Below, one piece after another: positions 1-7,650 of a stretch of DNA of 64,000 nt. The notes under the pieces were generated by a model. It was not told where the DNA came from and made no database searches. It was given only the letters and a program-made list of their open reading frames with translations. The DNA lies in contig NZ_CVLB01000001.1 in the NCBI RefSeq assembly GCF_001049755.1, positions 1,506,995 through 1,570,994 on the forward strand, read 5' to 3'. A program made the translations under genes and the position numbers. This DNA is from Brachyspira suanatina (lineage in GTDB: Bacteria > Spirochaetota > Brachyspiria > Brachyspirales > Brachyspiraceae). How positions within the stretch are numbered: the stretch's first letter is position 1; each line of letters starts with the position of its first letter.

Positions 1-969
1 GGAGTTATTTTTATTTAAATTTATATTAGGAATATTAGTCTCTAAATATTCTTTTATAATATCTCTTATCTGTTCCTGAACTAATTTTTTTACATTATCA
101 TCTACAGAATTATTAGAATTATTTTGATTATTATTATTTGAAGAGTTAGTATGATTATACATAACATTATTATTGAAGTTATTCATACCACTATTCATAA
201 AGCTATTATTATTGTTATTATTATTAGGAACACTATTATTAAGAATATTATTATTGGCAAAATTACTGTAATTGTTGATAGGAGAAAAACTGTTATTATT
301 AGAATAATCTGAAAGCATAGGATTTCTCATATTAGCAAATGTTGAGCCTTGAAAATTAGAATATTGATTATTACTAAAATTAGGCAATGGAATAAAATTA
401 TCAACACTTTTTTCTCTGGTATTATTATCTTCTGTTTTTTCTTCAATAACATTAACCTTTGAATTATTATTATTATTATTATTATTGCTACTGTCATTAA
501 GCAATTCTTCAGGAATATCTTCATTTTCACTGTTATAAGAATTTTCTTGAACATTAGAACGAGATGCATTATTAGTATTATTAGAAAAACTATTATTTCT
601 ATTTGCACTCTTTTCTTTTAAAGCTTTAGTAATAGAAACTATTCTATCAGCCATTTCACTTGCATCTATAGTTTCAGATGAATGTTTTTTCATTTCTATT
701 CTATCGCTTAAAAGTTTAGTTCTATGCATATCATCATCTTCTTCTGAATAAGAATCTCTATCTTCATTCATAGAATTATTCTTTCTATCATAAATAGAAT
801 TATTAAGCATGATTCTAAGTTCATGTTCAGTTTTCATTCCAAGTCCTAGAAAACCGCCCACTTTTACATCTTTACTAGTTAAAATAACAAAGTTACCACC
901 GTATTCAACTCTGGCTTTAGCGAAAGCGTCTGTCTTATCCTTCCCTCTAATAGTGCGTATATCTACCAT
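1..969 (-). CDS. flhF: Flagellar biosynthesis GTPase FlhF, N-terminal part (runs off the window)
   Basis: Reading leftwards from an ATG at 969 the frame stays open to base 1, so the C-terminus lies outside the window. The start (MVDIRTIRGKDKTDAF, then a GGFLGLG turn near residue 40) matches the B domain of FlhF, the SRP-type GTPase that sets flagellar position and number. Its place downstream of flhA agrees. The 323 codons seen contain the B domain and then a long low-complexity linker very rich in Asn, including a run of eight Asn encoded by a pure ATT repeat. A more ordinary charged segment (VKKLVQEQIRDIIKEYLE) returns near the window edge. The N and G GTPase domains are not visible. The Asn-rich linker is much longer than in the FlhF proteins I know. 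Identification is firm from context plus N-terminus; GTPase function is inferred. Confidence 0.88.
   Translation of the reverse strand, partial: MVDIRTIRGKDKTDAFAKARVEYGGNFVILTSKDVKVGGFLGLGMKTEHELRIMLNNSIYDRKNNSMNEDRDSYSEEDDDMHRTKLLSDRIEMKKHSSETIDASEMADRIVSITKALKEKSANRNNSFSNNTNNASRSNVQENSYNSENEDIPEELLNDSSNNNNNNNNSKVNVIEEKTEDNNTREKSVDNFIPLPNFSNNQYSNFQGSTFANMRNPMLSDYSNNNSFSPINNYSNFANNNILNNSVPNNNNNNNSFMNSGMNNFNNNVMYNHTNSSNNNNQNNSNNSVDDNVKKLVQEQIRDIIKEYLETNIPNINLNKNNS
463..486. repeat. In-frame (ATT)8 microsatellite in flhF
   Basis: Eight perfect ATT units, read as Asn codons on the minus strand, lie inside the flhF linker. Shorter ATT/AAT runs surround them (about 125-260). Copy-number slippage would change linker length without breaking the frame. 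Confidence 0.9.
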
Positions 970-1002
970 TTTATAACTCCTCTCTTCTTCTTTAAATCAC
1001 TA

Positions 1003-1176
1003 TTAATATTGTTCTAATATACCGATAGAAACTTCAAACTCTTTTTTAATCATTCCAAATATGTTTTTTCTTTTGCTCTCTCTCACACTAATAATAAAAT
1101 AGCTTTCACCATACTTATCTCTAGCCTGTTTTTCAATTTCTTCTCTGTTTTTTCCAAAAATTTTTATTGTTTTCAT
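1003..1176 (-). CDS. 57-residue protein resembling the FlhF B-domain N-terminus
   Basis: A short open frame sits between flhA and flhF, from an ATG at 1176 to a TAA at 1003, encoding 57 residues (MKTIKIFGKNREEIEKQ... ending ...SIGILEQY). Its plan follows the first 55 residues of FlhF B domains: beta strand, amphipathic helix, a G(E/N)-x-FI(I/L)xS strand, then a turn 'KRKNIFGMIKKEFEV' like the conserved FFGLFKK-type turn. It resembles bacterial FlhF starts at least as well as the real FlhF at 969 does. It is probably cotranscribed with both neighbours. No known function: it could be a stand-alone B-domain partner of FlhF or a duplicated remnant. A coding region is likely because codon use and the protein pattern fit. 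Confidence 0.68.
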   Translation of the reverse strand: MKTIKIFGKNREEIEKQARDKYGESYFIISVRESKRKNIFGMIKKEFEVSIGILEQY

Positions 1177-1241
1177 CTTGTAACTCCAAGTAATATATTA
1201 TTATTTATATCTTAATTGCCCAATAAGGCATTCATCATTCA

Positions 1242-3362
1242 TTATTTTATACTAGCAATACCCTGTACATTGTATCCTTGCGCTATTTCAGTAGTAGCTA
1301 TAACCTTGTACTTACCAATATTCTTAGCTATAAACTGATACAAAGGTCTTCTAATAATAGGAGAAGTTAAAAATACTATATCATCAACTCCTGAATCACT
1401 TACAAGTTTAACAGCATCTTTTATATTTTTAATTAAGTTCTGCATACTTTCAAAACTCATAGCTATCATCTGAGAACCTTGTAAATTACCTGTATTAGCA
1501 AGATTCTGAGCTATATTGTTTTGAAGCTGCTGACTTAAAGTAATAACTCTTATATTTCTATCCTGATCAGCAACCATCTGCGATATTTGAGATGCTAATC
1601 TGCTTCTTACCAATTCAGTAGCCTGTTCGCTTCCCATAATTGATATAGCATCAGCAACACCTTCTAATATAGCAACACTGTTTCTGATAGGTACTTCCTC
1701 CTGAAGAAGATTCTGCAATACTTTCTGTATATATCCAAGAGGACTTTCATTATGAGGCTTAGCTGCAAGTACTTCAGATACAAGAGCTTTATGATCATCT
1801 TTAATAAGATCAAGCATATTCTGTACTTCTTCACGTCCGATAAGAAGATTAGCATTTCTCTTAATAGTTTCGCTGAAGTGAGTAGCAATAACTGAAGTAG
1901 GCTGAAATAACATAAAGCCTTTTTTCTCAGCCATATCTTTTTCATCAACCTTAATCCAATAAGCAGGAAGTCCAAATGCAGGCTCTCTTACTTTCTCACA
2001 ATCAGGAGAAGGTCCGTCTGGAGAATTAGCATTCAAAGCTAAAAGCATATTAGGACGAACAAATCCTTTAGCCATTTCAGTACCATTAATACTTACTGTA
2101 TATTCATCAGGTTCTATTACACTGTTATCCACAATACGAACAGGAGGAACTACAAGTCCAACTTCTAATGCAAGCTCCCTACGAATCTGACTTATTCTGT
2201 TAATTAAATCTCCTCCCTCAGATTCCAATGCCAAAGGTATAAGAGAAGCACCTACTGAAAGTTCTATCTTCTCTACTTTTAAGAAAGGAGTAACATCCAA
2301 AGGCCCTTGCTGTACCTGTTCGCCAGTATCTGTTTTTGTACCATCTTCATTAAGTCCAAGTTCCTGCTGTTCTTTCTTCAAAGCATATCCTGCTAAAAAT
2401 AAAGCTAAAGCTATTACAAATAATGCAATTTTTGGGAATCCTGGTAAAAGCATTAAGAAGAAAGCAAATCCAGCACCTATGAATAAGTTTTTAGGCTTAG
2501 CAAAAACTTGTACTGCTATTTGAGTAGACAAGTTATCTTCGCTGCTGCTTCTAGTTACCAACAAACCTGTAGCAAAACTCATAAAGAATGAAGGTATTTG
2601 GCTTACTAAACCATCACCAACAGTAAAACGAGTATAAGCATTTACTGCCTGAGTAAAACCCTCTCCTCTCATTGTCATACCAATGATGAGTCCGCCTACT
2701 ATATTTATTACAGTGATTATGATACCAGCTATAACGTCCCCTTGTACGAACTTTGAAGCACCGTCCATAGTACCATAAAAATCACTTTCACCTCTAATCT
2801 TTTTTCTCTTCTCTTCTGCCTCTTTATCTGTGATAGCTCCTGCCTGAAGTTCGCTTTCAACAGCCATCATCTTTGAAGGCATACTATCTAATGCAAATCT
2901 TGCTGCTACTTCTGATACTCTTGTAGCACCTTTAGTGATAACAACAAATTGTACTATTATAAGAATGATAAATATTACAACACCTACAACAATATTTCCG
3001 CCTACTACGAAGTCAGCAAATGAAGTAATTACCTTACCATTAAAATTAGCTCCTTCAGTAAGAATCGCTCTAGTTGTAGATACGTTCAAAGCAAGTCTGA
3101 ATGCTGTCATAACAAGGAGCACAGAAGGAAATACACTGAAATCATTAGCACTTCTTATACTAAGCACCATAAGCAATATCAATAATGATACTATAATATT
3201 TATTATAAGTAAGAAATCCAATATTATTGATGGTAATGGTATGATAAGCATCATAATTACCATAACTGCACCTATAGCAAACATTATATCGCTATGTCTG
3301 CTTAAATTGGAAGGCAGCTTTATATTATCTAAAATTGATTTAGCACCATTCATTGTTGCCAC
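1242..3362 (-). CDS. flhA: Flagellar export gate protein FlhA
   Basis: A 706-residue inner-membrane component of the flagellar type III export gate, which binds export chaperone-substrate complexes through its cytoplasmic C-terminal half. The N-terminal ~330 residues hold about eight hydrophobic helices and the conserved family stretch around RVSEVAARFALDSMP (~150-165) and GEXDFYGxMDGASKFVxGD (~190-210). The C-terminal ~340 residues form the FHIPEP cytoplasmic domain. Length is normal for the family. The start is a GTG at 3362: AGGAGG lies eight bases upstream and overlaps the flhB stop codon. An ATG three codons further on is a weaker alternative. It lies 12 bases after flhB in a tight operon. 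Confidence 0.97.
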   Translation of the reverse strand: MATMNGAKSILDNIKLPSNLSRHSDIMFAIGAVMVIMMLIIPLPSIILDFLLIINIIVSLLILLMVLSIRSANDFSVFPSVLLVMTAFRLALNVSTTRAILTEGANFNGKVITSFADFVVGGNIVVGVVIFIILIIVQFVVITKGATRVSEVAARFALDSMPSKMMAVESELQAGAITDKEAEEKRKKIRGESDFYGTMDGASKFVQGDVIAGIIITVINIVGGLIIGMTMRGEGFTQAVNAYTRFTVGDGLVSQIPSFFMSFATGLLVTRSSSEDNLSTQIAVQVFAKPKNLFIGAGFAFFLMLLPGFPKIALFVIALALFLAGYALKKEQQELGLNEDGTKTDTGEQVQQGPLDVTPFLKVEKIELSVGASLIPLALESEGGDLINRISQIRRELALEVGLVVPPVRIVDNSVIEPDEYTVSINGTEMAKGFVRPNMLLALNANSPDGPSPDCEKVREPAFGLPAYWIKVDEKDMAEKKGFMLFQPTSVIATHFSETIKRNANLLIGREEVQNMLDLIKDDHKALVSEVLAAKPHNESPLGYIQKVLQNLLQEEVPIRNSVAILEGVADAISIMGSEQATELVRSRLASQISQMVADQDRNIRVITLSQQLQNNIAQNLANTGNLQGSQMIAMSFESMQNLIKNIKDAVKLVSDSGVDDIVFLTSPIIRRPLYQFIAKNIGKYKVIATTEIAQGYNVQGIASIK

Positions 3363-3374
3363 TTTTTATTCCTC

Positions 3375-4577
3375 CTATATAGCCCTTGCCATTTTTTCAT
3401 TACGTAATCTATATACCTCGCCAAGTATCCTTGACACAACATGAAATAGCTTTTCAGGTATATATTGTCCTAACTCAACATTGTAATATAATTCACGGGC
3501 TAAAGGTTTATTCTCTACTATTTGAACATCATTTTCCCTAGCTATTTCTTTTATTTTTAATGCTATATGATCTGCTCCCTTAGCTGTTACTACAGGGGCA
3601 TAATCTCCATTCTCATATTTCAAAGCAACTGCAAAGTGAGTCGGGTTTGTAATAACTACATCCGCTTCAGGTACAGATTTAAGCATTGTTCTGCTTACAA
3701 TCTTTCTAGCCATCTCCTGCAATTGACTTTTTACCAAAGGATCTCCTTCCATCTCTTTAAACTCTTCCTTCATCTCATGCTTTGTCATTTTCAAACTATT
3801 AATGTATTGTCTTTTTTGAAAGAAATAGTCGAAAGCGGAAACTATTATCATAAATATAATTACTTTAGCAAGCATTTCTAAAACTATAAAGAAAAACAAA
3901 TTCATAGCCTGACTCAAACCCATATTAACCATATTAAATAATTCTGTACGTTTTCCATATATAGTAGTAAAAGTAAGAAGTGATATAACTATCATTTTGA
4001 AAAGTATTTTTGCCAAATTCATCAAGTTTTGAGATGATATAAATACTCTTTCTTTGAAGTTAGACCAAGTAGGTGCTATTCTTTTAAAATTAGGTTTTAA
4101 TTTCTTTGTAGTAAATAAGAACTGAGTCTGAGCTAAATTAACTCCAACACCAACTACTAAAGCAACAGCCATAATGATGCCCGCAGTTTTTGCTAAAAGA
4201 ACAAATATCTCTAATAACATATCTGTATAAGCTGCATTATTTATTGAAGCATCAGCATTAGATATTTTATTCATTACGCTAGTAAAGAATTGTGCTACTG
4301 TATGAGTAAAATATGTAGTTAATAGAGCTATTACAGCTATTGAAACTGCTAAAACTAAAGTCTGGTTTATCTCAGCCGAGTTAACAACACGTCCTTCTTC
4401 CTCTCTAGCTTTTCTTTTCTTTCTCTCTGTAGGAAGTTCAGTTCTGCCTTCATCTTCAGGAGCAGCAAATAATGTTAATACATATCCTTTTCCTGTAAGA
4501 CGCAAATATTTTCTGTATAGCTTAGCTTTTAATATAATGAACAATTCAAATATAGAAGAAAGTATTTTTTTTATCAT
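3375..4577 (-). CDS. flhB: Flagellar export switch protein FlhB
   Basis: A 400-residue integral membrane protein that controls the rod/hook to filament export switch. Four transmembrane helices (~75-250) precede a cytoplasmic domain carrying the autocleavage motif NPTH at 311-314. The familiar opening 'DEGRTELPTERKKRKAREEGRV' begins only at ~42, so there is an N-terminal extension of about 38 residues including a hydrophobic/aromatic segment. The upstream start is supported: the ATG at 4577 overlaps the fliR stop as ATGA, with GGAGG six bases before it. Translation is probably coupled to fliR. Confidence 0.97.
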   Translation of the reverse strand: MIKKILSSIFELFIILKAKLYRKYLRLTGKGYVLTLFAAPEDEGRTELPTERKKRKAREEEGRVVNSAEINQTLVLAVSIAVIALLTTYFTHTVAQFFTSVMNKISNADASINNAAYTDMLLEIFVLLAKTAGIIMAVALVVGVGVNLAQTQFLFTTKKLKPNFKRIAPTWSNFKERVFISSQNLMNLAKILFKMIVISLLTFTTIYGKRTELFNMVNMGLSQAMNLFFFIVLEMLAKVIIFMIIVSAFDYFFQKRQYINSLKMTKHEMKEEFKEMEGDPLVKSQLQEMARKIVSRTMLKSVPEADVVITNPTHFAVALKYENGDYAPVVTAKGADHIALKIKEIARENDVQIVENKPLARELYYNVELGQYIPEKLFHVVSRILGEVYRLRNEKMARAI

Positions 4578-5377
4578 ACTGTTCCTCCGGATAAGAAAGT
4601 TATTATATTATTAACATCTGCTATAGTAGTTTCTAATACTTTCATAAAATTAGAAACAAGAACTGGTATCAAAATATAATAAGCAGCTACACCAACAGCT
4701 ATCTGCATAGGAAAACCAAGCATTAAAATATTCATCTGAGGTGCCGCCTTAGCTAATAATCCCAAACTTAATGATAATAAAAATAAAGTAAGCATTATAG
4801 GTAAAGCTAATGAAAGAGCCACAGAAAATAAAGAACTCATATAATATATCATTCTATCTATAACGCCGTTAAACGATGAAGTAAATACTGCTTTTGAAGC
4901 ATCGCTCAATACAGGCATAGCCTTAAAGCTGTAAAATAAAGTTCTGATAACCCAGCTAGGTCCGTCTATGGCTATAAATAATAATATAACTACTAAAGAC
5001 TGTAATTGTCCTAGTACTGGTACTGTAACTTGAGATATAGGGTCAACAGTTTCTGATATACCGAATCCCATTTGTATTTCAAAGAAATTCGCCATAACTT
5101 GATAAGCAGTAAATATGATTGACATCAAGAATCCTATCAATATTCCTATTAATGCTTCATTTACTAATGTCAAAAAGTATTCAACAAAAGTAGGAGCCAC
5201 CTGAACATTGATATTAGCAACTAATGGAAATATAGCTGCTGTAGCAATGAAAGCTAATGCCATTTTTATAGTATTAGGAATAACATTAGAAGAAAATAAT
5301 GGAGCTACCATAAGTATAGCTATAAATCTTACCATAATGAGCAGGTAAATTTGAAAGAAATTCACGAAATTATCCAT
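4574..5377 (-). CDS. fliR: Flagellar export gate protein FliR
   Basis: A 267-residue polytopic inner-membrane protein (about six helices) of the FliPQR export channel. Family features include 'FxIQMGFGISETVDP' (~98-112) and a C-terminal 'GLLAKAAPQMNILMLGFPMQI' region (~207-227). Length is typical. It lies between fliQ and flhB in the usual order, 49 bases after fliQ, and its stop overlaps the flhB start. Confidence 0.97.
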   Translation of the reverse strand: MDNFVNFFQIYLLIMVRFIAILMVAPLFSSNVIPNTIKMALAFIATAAIFPLVANINVQVAPTFVEYFLTLVNEALIGILIGFLMSIIFTAYQVMANFFEIQMGFGISETVDPISQVTVPVLGQLQSLVVILLFIAIDGPSWVIRTLFYSFKAMPVLSDASKAVFTSSFNGVIDRMIYYMSSLFSVALSLALPIMLTLFLLSLSLGLLAKAAPQMNILMLGFPMQIAVGVAAYYILIPVLVSNFMKVLETTIADVNNIITFLSGGTV

Positions 5378-5426
5378 TATTAATTCCCTAATCGATTCTC
5401 TAAACTATTTTTTACACCCAACAAAA

Positions 5427-5696
5427 TTATCTAGCTATACTTGGAAGTATGCTGAATAATCTAACAGTAAATGCACTAGTATAATTCAGCATCCAAGAAG
5501 CTAACATATATATCACTGCCAACATTGCTATCATTTTAGGAACAAATGTTAAAGTCTGCTCCTGAATACTTGTAGTAGCTTGAAGTATTGAGATTATCAA
5601 TCCAACAATAATTGATACTCCCAAAACCGGAGCTGATAGCAACATGAATACCCATAAAGTTTCTTGCACTAAAACAATAATCGAAGTATCACTCAT
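5427..5696 (-). CDS. fliQ: Flagellar export gate protein FliQ
   Basis: An 89-residue protein with two transmembrane helices (~15-40 and ~55-75), the normal size for FliQ, a subunit of the FliPQR export channel. The motif 'GLIISILQATTSIQEQTLTFVPK' region (~28-50) is characteristic. It lies between fliP and fliR in operon order. Confidence 0.96.
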   Translation of the reverse strand: MSDTSIIVLVQETLWVFMLLSAPVLGVSIIVGLIISILQATTSIQEQTLTFVPKMIAMLAVIYMLASWMLNYTSAFTVRLFSILPSIAR

Positions 5697-5752
5697 AAAA
5701 TTTCCCTTAAAAAATTATTAACTATATAAAGCAGCAAAATACATTTCTATAT

Positions 5753-6541
5753 TTATTGGAAACTCTGTACTATCTGAAGTATTAAAAGTTTCCATCCGTC
5801 TACCGCAACAAATAAAATTATTTTAAGCGGTAATGATATCATAATAGGCGGAAGCATTATCATACCCATTGCCATAAGTATGGAAGCAACTACCAAATCT
5901 ATAACTATAAATGGAATAAACAAATATATTCCCATCTTAAATGCTATTGTAAGTTCATTAATAATGAATGCGGGAACAACAACAATGGTAGGAATTCTGT
6001 TTAAATCATCAACTGTCTGAATCTCTCTAAGTCTTATATCTGTATTACTTATACTCAAGAACAAATCCAAACTCTTCATACCATTCTCACCACGTAAAGA
6101 GTTAAACATAAACATTCTTATAGGCTGTATACCTCTGCTGTATAATTCATTGACACCTATAGTACCATTTAAATATGGCTGAAGTGCCTCATTATTTACC
6201 TGAGTTAATGTGGGCATCATTATAAAAAATGTCAAAAACAAAGAAAGCCCCATTATCAATGCTCTTGGAGGGGTTTCTTGTAAAGACAATGCCCTTTGAA
6301 CAAAACTTAATACTATTGAAACTCTTATAAAACTTGTTGTCATTATTATTATAGATGGAGATAATGACAATATTGTTAAAAGAAATAATATTTGAAGCCC
6401 CAAGCTAACCTGCTGAGGTGTCTGAGCCTGAGTAACATTTAATCCTATTGTAGGTATTGGTATCTGAGTATTATCTTGAGCGTAAGCTACCGTAGGTATA
6501 AGTAAACATAATACCAAAAATACCATTAGAAACTTTCGCAT
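5753..6541 (-). CDS. fliP: Flagellar export gate protein FliP
   Basis: A 262-residue protein with a cleavable signal peptide (hydrophobic 4-17, AYA cleavage site near 19-21), as in other FliP proteins. It then has the conserved 'SFIRVSIVLSFVRQAL'-like segment (here FVQRAL, ~70-86), 'LTFFIMMP' (~103-110) and C-terminal helices. It forms the core of the flagellar export pore with FliQ and FliR. It is the first gene of the run in this window: no fliO/fliZ or fliMN-like gene precedes it. The next gene upstream is an unrelated acetyltransferase 206 bases away, so a promoter should lie at 6542-6747. I see only a weak TTGACT-type -35 there, with no convincing -10. Confidence 0.97.
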   Translation of the reverse strand: MRKFLMVFLVLCLLIPTVAYAQDNTQIPIPTIGLNVTQAQTPQQVSLGLQILFLLTILSLSPSIIIMTTSFIRVSIVLSFVQRALSLQETPPRALIMGLSLFLTFFIMMPTLTQVNNEALQPYLNGTIGVNELYSRGIQPIRMFMFNSLRGENGMKSLDLFLSISNTDIRLREIQTVDDLNRIPTIVVVPAFIINELTIAFKMGIYLFIPFIVIDLVVASILMAMGMIMLPPIMISLPLKIILFVAVDGWKLLILQIVQSFQ

Positions 6542-6747
6542 CTTGAGAACTCCAATCTTATAAATTTTTTCCTAATCTTTTTTCTTCTGAAAACGATAAT
6601 ATTTAAGACTTCAATAAAGTTAACATATTATCATAAAATAGTCAAGCATTATGTTAACTAATTTACAATCCCTTATAATAAATTTTATCGATCCTATATT
6701 ATTTACAGTATCAATACAGTGTACAAATTTTTTTATACAGTATTAAA

Positions 6748-7248
6748 CTAAATAAATAATCCCATTATATAGCAATTGTAATAAACATCATCAATACAAA
6801 AAAAGCCTTTTATCTCTCCCTCTATAAAAAAACCAAGTGATTTATAGAGTTTTAATGCTCTTTCATTATCAGTTCTAACCGTTAATTCTATCTTTTTTAT
6901 AGAATTTTCTTTAGCATAGGCTATAGCATAATTAATAAGCTTTTTAGCGATTCCATTACCCCAATATTTTTTTAATACACTTATTCCTAAATTTACCCTA
7001 TGTTTTACCCTTTTCTTATCAATACCTTTTAAATTACATATTCCGATAATTTCACCGTCTATTTCGCATAAAAACATCTTAGTAGTTATGCTTTTTTGTA
7101 TATTTTGTAAAAATTCCTCCTCTTTTTTTACATCTAATTCCCTTTCATTAGAATCAGACATCATAAAATTTGTTTCATCAGACACTTTGACTATGTAATT
7201 TACAACATTTTCAGCATCTTCTATATGTGCTTCTCTTATACTACACAT
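6748..7248 (-). CDS. GNAT family N-acetyltransferase
   Basis: A GNAT-fold acetyltransferase of about 166 residues that would move an acetyl group from acetyl-CoA to an unknown amine. The acetyl-CoA pyrophosphate loop is visible as 'KKYWGNGIAKKLINYAIAYA', followed by 'LTVRTDNERALKLYKSLGF', the usual motif A/B pair. The frame can begin at a TTG at 7260. I chose the ATG at 7248 because AGGTG lies five bases upstream of it and nothing comparable precedes the TTG. It is monocistronic by context, with ordinary base composition. Confidence 0.85.
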   Translation of the reverse strand: MCSIREAHIEDAENVVNYIVKVSDETNFMMSDSNERELDVKKEEEFLQNIQKSITTKMFLCEIDGEIIGICNLKGIDKKRVKHRVNLGISVLKKYWGNGIAKKLINYAIAYAKENSIKKIELTVRTDNERALKLYKSLGFFIEGEIKGFFCIDDVYYNCYIMGLFI

Positions 7249-7431
7249 AAACACCTGCAATATTGATTATCGGATTTTATTATGTAAACTATAATATGAT
7301 AACTTATTTTTTCTTATTTTTCAATTGATTTTTTAGAATTTTATATTATTTTTAATATATATAAATTATACATAATATATATTTTTTTAATAATCAATAT
7401 TATTAATTTTACTAAAAAGATTATATTTGGT

Positions 7432-7592
7432 TATAATAGTTGTATATGTATTTTTGTTAATAACTTATTTTACTAATAGATAGAAAATAAGTTATTATAT
7501 TTAACAAAGCAATTATTCATTATTATCAGACTCCTAACACTATTATTGATGGGCTTATGGTTTTCCTTAATCATAAGCCCATTGTTTTATTG
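7432..7592 (+). ncRNA. Candidate small RNA with promoter, hairpin and terminator
   Basis: The 402-base gap between the acetyltransferase and the META lipoprotein contains no open frame of note. It does hold a TATAAT at 7432-7437 (with a TTTACT 18 bases upstream), then a perfect 13-bp inverted repeat (7459-7471 with 7484-7496, 12-base loop), then an intrinsic terminator at 7549-7590. No plus-strand gene lies upstream for that terminator to serve, so a transcript of about 150 nt is the simplest reading. This is inference; no RNA family is recognised. Confidence 0.4.
7549..7590 (+). terminator. Intrinsic terminator (plus strand)
   Basis: Perfect 11-bp stem ATGGGCTTATG (7549-7559) with CATAAGCCCAT (7572-7582), followed by TGTTTTATT. 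The T-rich side is on the plus strand only. It would end the candidate small RNA. Confidence 0.7.
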
Positions 7593-7618
7593 ACAATAGT
7601 ACTTTTTTAAAATAGAAT
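7590..7618 (+). promoter_or_regulatory. Sigma-70 promoter of the META lipoprotein gene
   Basis: TTGACA at 7590-7595, a 17-base spacer and TAGAAT at 7613-7618, just upstream of the gene start at 7651. The -35 touches the tail of the preceding terminator. Confidence 0.7.
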
Positions 7619-7650
7619 ATAAAAAATATAATTATTATTGGGGTAAAAAA

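Noticed and set aside
120-490. ATT-rich repeats as a possible CRISPR array
   Set aside because: There are no spaced direct repeats, only a trinucleotide microsatellite inside a coding frame.
327-608. 93-codon minus-strand frame rich in Ile and Leu
   Set aside because: It is flhF read out of frame across its ATT repeat; the flhF frame is open from 969 to the window edge.
2935-3444. 169-codon plus-strand frame inside flhA
   Set aside because: It is the antisense shadow of a conserved flhA segment; no ribosome site and no recognisable protein.
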